Source: Acidobacteriota bacterium (GTDB lineage: Bacteria > Acidobacteriota > Terriglobia > Terriglobales > Acidobacteriaceae). From it: a DNA stretch of 8,086 nt. The position numbers were made by a program, and so were the translations under genes. This document shows positions 5,912 to 8,086 of the stretch, piece after piece; the first letter of the stretch is position 1, and every line of letters starts with the position of its first letter. The stretch spans positions 1 through 8,086 of the forward strand of contig QHVR01000236.1 of NCBI GenBank assembly GCA_003223595.1. Direction: 5' to 3'. Below the pieces are notes generated by a model that worked only from the letters and a program-made list of their open reading frames with translations, was not told where the DNA came from and did no database searches.

Positions 5912-6133
5912 ACCGATCCGTTGTACCTATTCGCCTGCCACATCGAATGGGAACGGCGGGAAGACACCGGCGCTGCCTGGGAACTGCTGTCGGCAGCGCA
6001 AAGTTCGAATCAGAATACGCGGGCCCACGCCCGCACGCTGCTCACCGGTTCCCGTCATTTCGCCAGCGCAGGGTCGAGTACGCCGGGCGGGTTTAGCAGG
6101 TTCAGAAGACGCCCTCAGTCCCAGGAGAACGAG
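5912..6133 (+). other. coding-like in-frame stretch fused upstream of the Crp/Fnr gene
   Basis: This stretch is in the same frame as the Crp/Fnr gene with no stop between. From about 5912 to 6050 it reads DPLYLFACHIEWERRED, GAAWELLSAAQSS and TRAHARTLL, with GC-rich third positions typical of the neighbouring real genes. The remainder, to the AGGAG before 6134, is Ser/Arg/Gly-rich and looks like linker or intergenic DNA. Possible starts are TTG 5924 (GGAGAG nine bases upstream), GTG 5879 or TTG 5708. I have an impression, not verifiable here, that LYLFACHxEW segments occur in small acidobacterial proteins near such regulators. Either this is an N-terminal extension of the regulator, or a small gene that has lost its stop codon. 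Confidence 0.45.
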
Positions 6134-6844
6134 ATGAAAGCACCGTATGGTTTGGAAATTGTAGATAACTGCACCGAGTGCCCTCACATCAACCCCGCGT
6201 ACTTTTGCGCCGTTTCCAAGTCGGCGCTGCGCTCCATCGATGGCATCAGCCATAAAAGCATTCTGCCGGCAGGCGCGATCCTGTTTGTGGAAGGACAGGC
6301 GCCGCGCGGGCTGTTCATTGTTTGCTCGGGTAAGGTGAATCTTTCCACCACCTCGCGCGAGGGCAAGATCCTGATCTTGAAAACGGTCCACGCGGGCGAA
6401 ACCGTCGGCCTCAGCGCCACGATTTCCGGTATGCCGTACGAGGTCACCGCCGAGACCGCGACCCCGTGCCAGCTTGGTTTTCTGGACCGGAAACACTTTG
6501 CCGAACTGATGGAAGCGCACAGTGAGATCGGCGTCCACACGTCCCACTGCCTCAGTCGCGAGTATCAGAGCGCATACCGGGATATCCATCATTTGGTTCT
6601 TACGCGATCGTCGGCGGGAAAACTGGCTCGCCTTCTATTGTCCCAGGCGCCTCCTCAGCAGAGCGCAGAGGAGACTCGCATCTCCACTCTGATGACGCAT
6701 GAAGAAATGGCACAGCGGATCGGCGCGTCGCGGGAAACAGTTACGCGCCTGCTGAGCCATCTGCGAAAGAAGCGCCTGATCCGCCTCGATGGCGCAAACC
6801 TGGTCATACGCGACCGGAGCGGACTGGAAGCTTTGACGACTTGA
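6134..6844 (+). CDS. Crp/Fnr-family transcriptional regulator with FNR-like cysteines
   Basis: A 236-residue regulator. Residues 38-130 are the cyclic-nucleotide-binding-type beta-roll (ILPAGAILFVEGQAPRGLF), a dimer helix follows, and residues 183-225 are the winged helix with recognition helix ASRETVTRLLSHLRKKRLI. The Arg-Ser/Thr pair that binds cAMP phosphate in CRP is not seen (YEVTAETATPC instead), so cAMP is unlikely. Cysteines 13, 16, 25 and 112 resemble the FNR cluster ligands (C-x2-C, a third nearby Cys, and one in the beta-roll), so an Fe-S or redox sensor is plausible. In the recognition helix Glu and Arg of the FNR ETxSR contact are kept and Ser is Thr. ATG 6134 has AGGAG (6123-6127) six bases upstream and matches the usual family N-terminus, though the frame continues upstream. 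A stem-loop follows the stop. Confidence 0.92.
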   Translation: MKAPYGLEIVDNCTECPHINPAYFCAVSKSALRSIDGISHKSILPAGAILFVEGQAPRGLFIVCSGKVNLSTTSREGKILILKTVHAGETVGLSATISGMPYEVTAETATPCQLGFLDRKHFAELMEAHSEIGVHTSHCLSREYQSAYRDIHHLVLTRSSAGKLARLLLSQAPPQQSAEETRISTLMTHEEMAQRIGASRETVTRLLSHLRKKRLIRLDGANLVIRDRSGLEALTT

Positions 6845-6858
6845 TCCTCCCCCATGAA

Positions 6859-6898
6859 ATCGTAGGACAGTGTCAGTCAATCGTCACTGTCCTCCGAT
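6859..6898 (+). terminator. strong stem-loop after the Crp/Fnr gene
   Basis: AGGACAGTG (6864-6872) and CACTGTCCT (6885-6893) form a perfect nine-base stem around a 12-base loop, extended by ATCG/CGAT (6859-6862, 6895-6898) after one mismatch. It begins 15 bases past the regulator's stop. No immediate T-run follows (TTTT appears at 6906-6909), so it may be a terminator, an mRNA-stabilising 3' structure, or an operator for what lies downstream. Confidence 0.5.
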
Positions 6899-6921
6899 GA
6901 AAGCATTTTCCGTAAAGGAGT

Positions 6922-7212
6922 ATGACCGAACGGATGTACACCGGGACGCTGATTCACGATCTGATGATCGCTGCTGACCGGGTACGTGATTCGCTCAGAA
7001 TTCAGCGGACACGTTCGTTTGTAGAATCGCTGGCGGACGTATCTTCAGAGCCCGAACAGTTCGCGCAGGCGCTTGGTTTGCGCGCGGCTGACGGGAATCT
7101 CGGTCTGTTTCTTATCGTCCATCCGGAGCTGATAGGAACTCTTGAACCAGGGGACGACTTCCCGGATGCGGTTGATATTCACCAGGTAGGATCGGTGGGC
7201 GCGCCAAAATAG
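6922..7212 (+). CDS. doubtful small ORF, probably truncated or overlapping
   Basis: A 96-codon frame. The first 40 residues (MTERMYTGTLIHDLMIAADR, then RVRDSLRIQRTRSF) look like a real amphipathic helix, and AAGGAG (6915-6920) lies just upstream, but spacing fits neither start well: one base to ATG 6922, thirteen to ATG 6934. From 7045 on it runs antisense through the conserved end of the LytTR regulator, so the last 56 residues cannot be independently selected there. I vaguely associate M-Y-T-G-T-L-I-x-D-L starts with short acidobacterial proteins, but cannot confirm. It may be a short gene decayed or cut at its 3' end, or chance. Confidence 0.3.
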   Translation: MTERMYTGTLIHDLMIAADRVRDSLRIQRTRSFVESLADVSSEPEQFAQALGLRAADGNLGLFLIVHPELIGTLEPGDDFPDAVDIHQVGSVGAPK

Positions 7213-7824
7213 CTTGCTGTCGAGACTCTCGAGCAGTTCCTCTAATGTGCGGCAGTTCGACTGGCCCTCCATTCCGGTTCCGCCAGCGGTCACGACTGTA
7301 ATCACACCATCTTCAATCCAGGCATAGCAGATATCTCTCTGGTCCACCAGGAACATTCGCCCTAGTGATTTCAACAAAATTTTAGAGGCAGGCTTCTTCT
7401 GGGATTCCAGCATGCGCACCAGGGTCTCGAACTTCTCGGCAGGAGCTTCATCCGCGTCTTGCTGGGCGCGCGCTTTCTGGATTGCCTGGCTGACCCGTTT
7501 CTTGTCGAAGGGCTTGAGCAGGTAATCGACAGCGTTCACCTCGAAAGCTTTCACCGCATATTGGTCGAAGGCGGTGGCGAACACGATCTTCGGCAGGCGG
7601 ATTTTCTTGTCGAGCAGTTTTTTGATCACGCCGAAGCCGTCTAGCCCGGGCATCTGGACGTCGAGAAAGACCAGATCGGGATTGTGCTCTTTGATCAGAT
7701 TCACCGCTTCAAGGCCGTTCTTGCCCTGAGCGACGACGTTTACGTCGTCAGCGGACTTCAGTAGGTAGGCGAGTTCGTCGCGAGCCAATTGCTCGTCATC
7801 GACGATCACCGTAGACAAAGACAT
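7045..7824 (-). CDS. LytTR-family response regulator (orphan)
   Basis: A 259-residue two-component response regulator. The receiver domain (residues 3-120) has acidic pocket Asp9-Asp10, phospho-acceptor Asp55 in FLDVQMPGLDG, Thr84 (FATAF) and Lys104 (LLKPFD). A charged linker (about 120-150) leads to a LytTR DNA-binding domain (about 153-257) with the typical FWRAHRSYLVNINRI block. It would activate promoters after phosphorylation by a sensor kinase, but no LytS-type or other kinase is adjacent; the gene upstream is a thiolase. The second of two adjacent ATGs (7822-7824) is chosen because GGAG lies five bases before it and only two before the first (7827). A good promoter candidate stands just upstream. 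The family assignment is secure; the target genes are unknown. Confidence 0.95.
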   Translation of the reverse strand: MSLSTVIVDDEQLARDELAYLLKSADDVNVVAQGKNGLEAVNLIKEHNPDLVFLDVQMPGLDGFGVIKKLLDKKIRLPKIVFATAFDQYAVKAFEVNAVDYLLKPFDKKRVSQAIQKARAQQDADEAPAEKFETLVRMLESQKKPASKILLKSLGRMFLVDQRDICYAWIEDGVITVVTAGGTGMEGQSNCRTLEELLESLDSKLFWRAHRSYLVNINRIREVVPWFKSSYQLRMDDKKQTEIPVSRAQTKRLRELFGL

Positions 7825-7872
7825 CATGGCTCCGAAGCGCTGAAATTCTTAATCTGGCGAAATTCTGAAGAA

Positions 7873-7901
7873 AGTATAGTGGCGGGATTTGCCCGGCGCA
7901 A
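7873..7901 (-). promoter_or_regulatory. sigma-70 promoter for the LytTR regulator
   Basis: Minus strand: TTGCGC (7896-7901), 17-base spacer, TATACT (7873-7878; five of six to the -10 consensus). It lies between the thiolase stop and the regulator, about 48 bases before the chosen start, so the regulator has its own promoter even if some thiolase transcripts read through. Confidence 0.55.
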
Positions 7902-7922
7902 TCGGAGCAACGCGTAACCGCC

Positions 7923-8086
7923 TCAATGAACGTTTTCCAGCGCGAGAGCCATTCCCATGCCGCCGCTGACGCACAGAGTGGCCACCCCGCGCTTGGTGTT
8001 GCGCTTCAGCATCTCGTGCAGCAGCGTCACGGTTATGCGTGTGCCCGTGCATCCGATCGGGTGGCCGAGCGCAATGGCGCCACCGT
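7923..8086 (-). CDS. thiolase (acetyl-CoA acyltransferase), C-terminal end only
   Basis: The last 53 residues of a thiolase; the rest lies beyond the right edge. GGAIALGHPIGCTG contains the catalytic His of the GHP motif, and LCVSGGMGMALALE contains the catalytic Cys of the C-terminal CxGGMG motif; the end ALENVH and TGA stop fit the family. The enzyme would condense or cleave acyl-CoA units (acetoacetyl-CoA or 3-ketoacyl-CoA) in fatty-acid or storage metabolism; which one cannot be told from this fragment. The two visible active-site residues are intact. Confidence 0.93.
   Translation of the reverse strand, partial: GGAIALGHPIGCTGTRITVTLLHEMLKRNTKRGVATLCVSGGMGMALALENVH

Noticed and set aside
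5927..6592. 221-codon minus-strand frame opposite the Crp/Fnr gene
   Set aside because: Antisense shadow; the plus strand encodes a clear Crp/Fnr protein.
7373..7390. AT-rich patch in the LytTR gene as an internal promoter or insertion
   Set aside because: It encodes the SKILLKS segment in frame and has no proper -35/-10 pair.

Overview
The window reads as chromosomal DNA of a GC-rich soil-type bacterium, most likely an Acidobacteriota member. That placement is an inference from protein style: the CheB with a C-terminal Zn-ribbon tail, the 'PYGLEI..C..C' N-terminus of the Crp/Fnr regulator, the 'PWRDIARELxxE' small protein, and many free-standing signalling genes. No rRNA, tRNA, CRISPR array, transposase, phage gene or integration scar was found. 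Nearly every gene is a signalling or regulatory gene; the one metabolic gene is a thiolase cut by the right edge.

Left block (1-5338), all on the minus strand and read right to left: a PilZ-domain protein (4967-5338), a small helical protein of unknown function (4515-4781), an 884-residue CheB-CheR-PAS protein (1550-4204), an 83-residue helix plus zinc-finger protein (1191-1442), and a CheB-type methylesterase with a Zn-ribbon tail (1-1086, running off the left edge). No CheA, CheW, CheY or chemoreceptor is visible, so these CheB/CheR enzymes probably serve a non-chemotaxis or remotely encoded pathway. The gaps of about 100-310 bases, and separate promoter candidates, argue against a single tight operon. 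A degenerate inverted repeat of dispersed-repeat type sits at 4297-4421.

Middle (5339-6133): a long non-coding region between the divergent PilZ and Crp/Fnr genes. It holds a perfect operator-like palindrome (5528-5545) with an extra half-site, several hairpins and GGTGACC/GGTCACC elements. From about 5912 the frame that leads without a stop into the Crp/Fnr gene begins to look like real protein.

Right block: the Crp/Fnr regulator (6134-6844, plus), which has four cysteines placed much as in the oxygen sensor FNR; a strong stem-loop after it; a doubtful small ORF (6922-7212); an orphan LytTR response regulator (7045-7824, minus) with a good promoter; and the last 53 residues of a thiolase (7923-8086, minus).

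The most interesting sequence-level observation is that the two small unknown genes on the minus strand, 3.3 kb apart, have closely matching upstream regions. Both contain TGGCG-N3-TTTGGCGCTTG followed, at identical spacing, by the same -10-like element, which suggests co-regulation. No complete new system (for example defence or biosynthetic) is evident.
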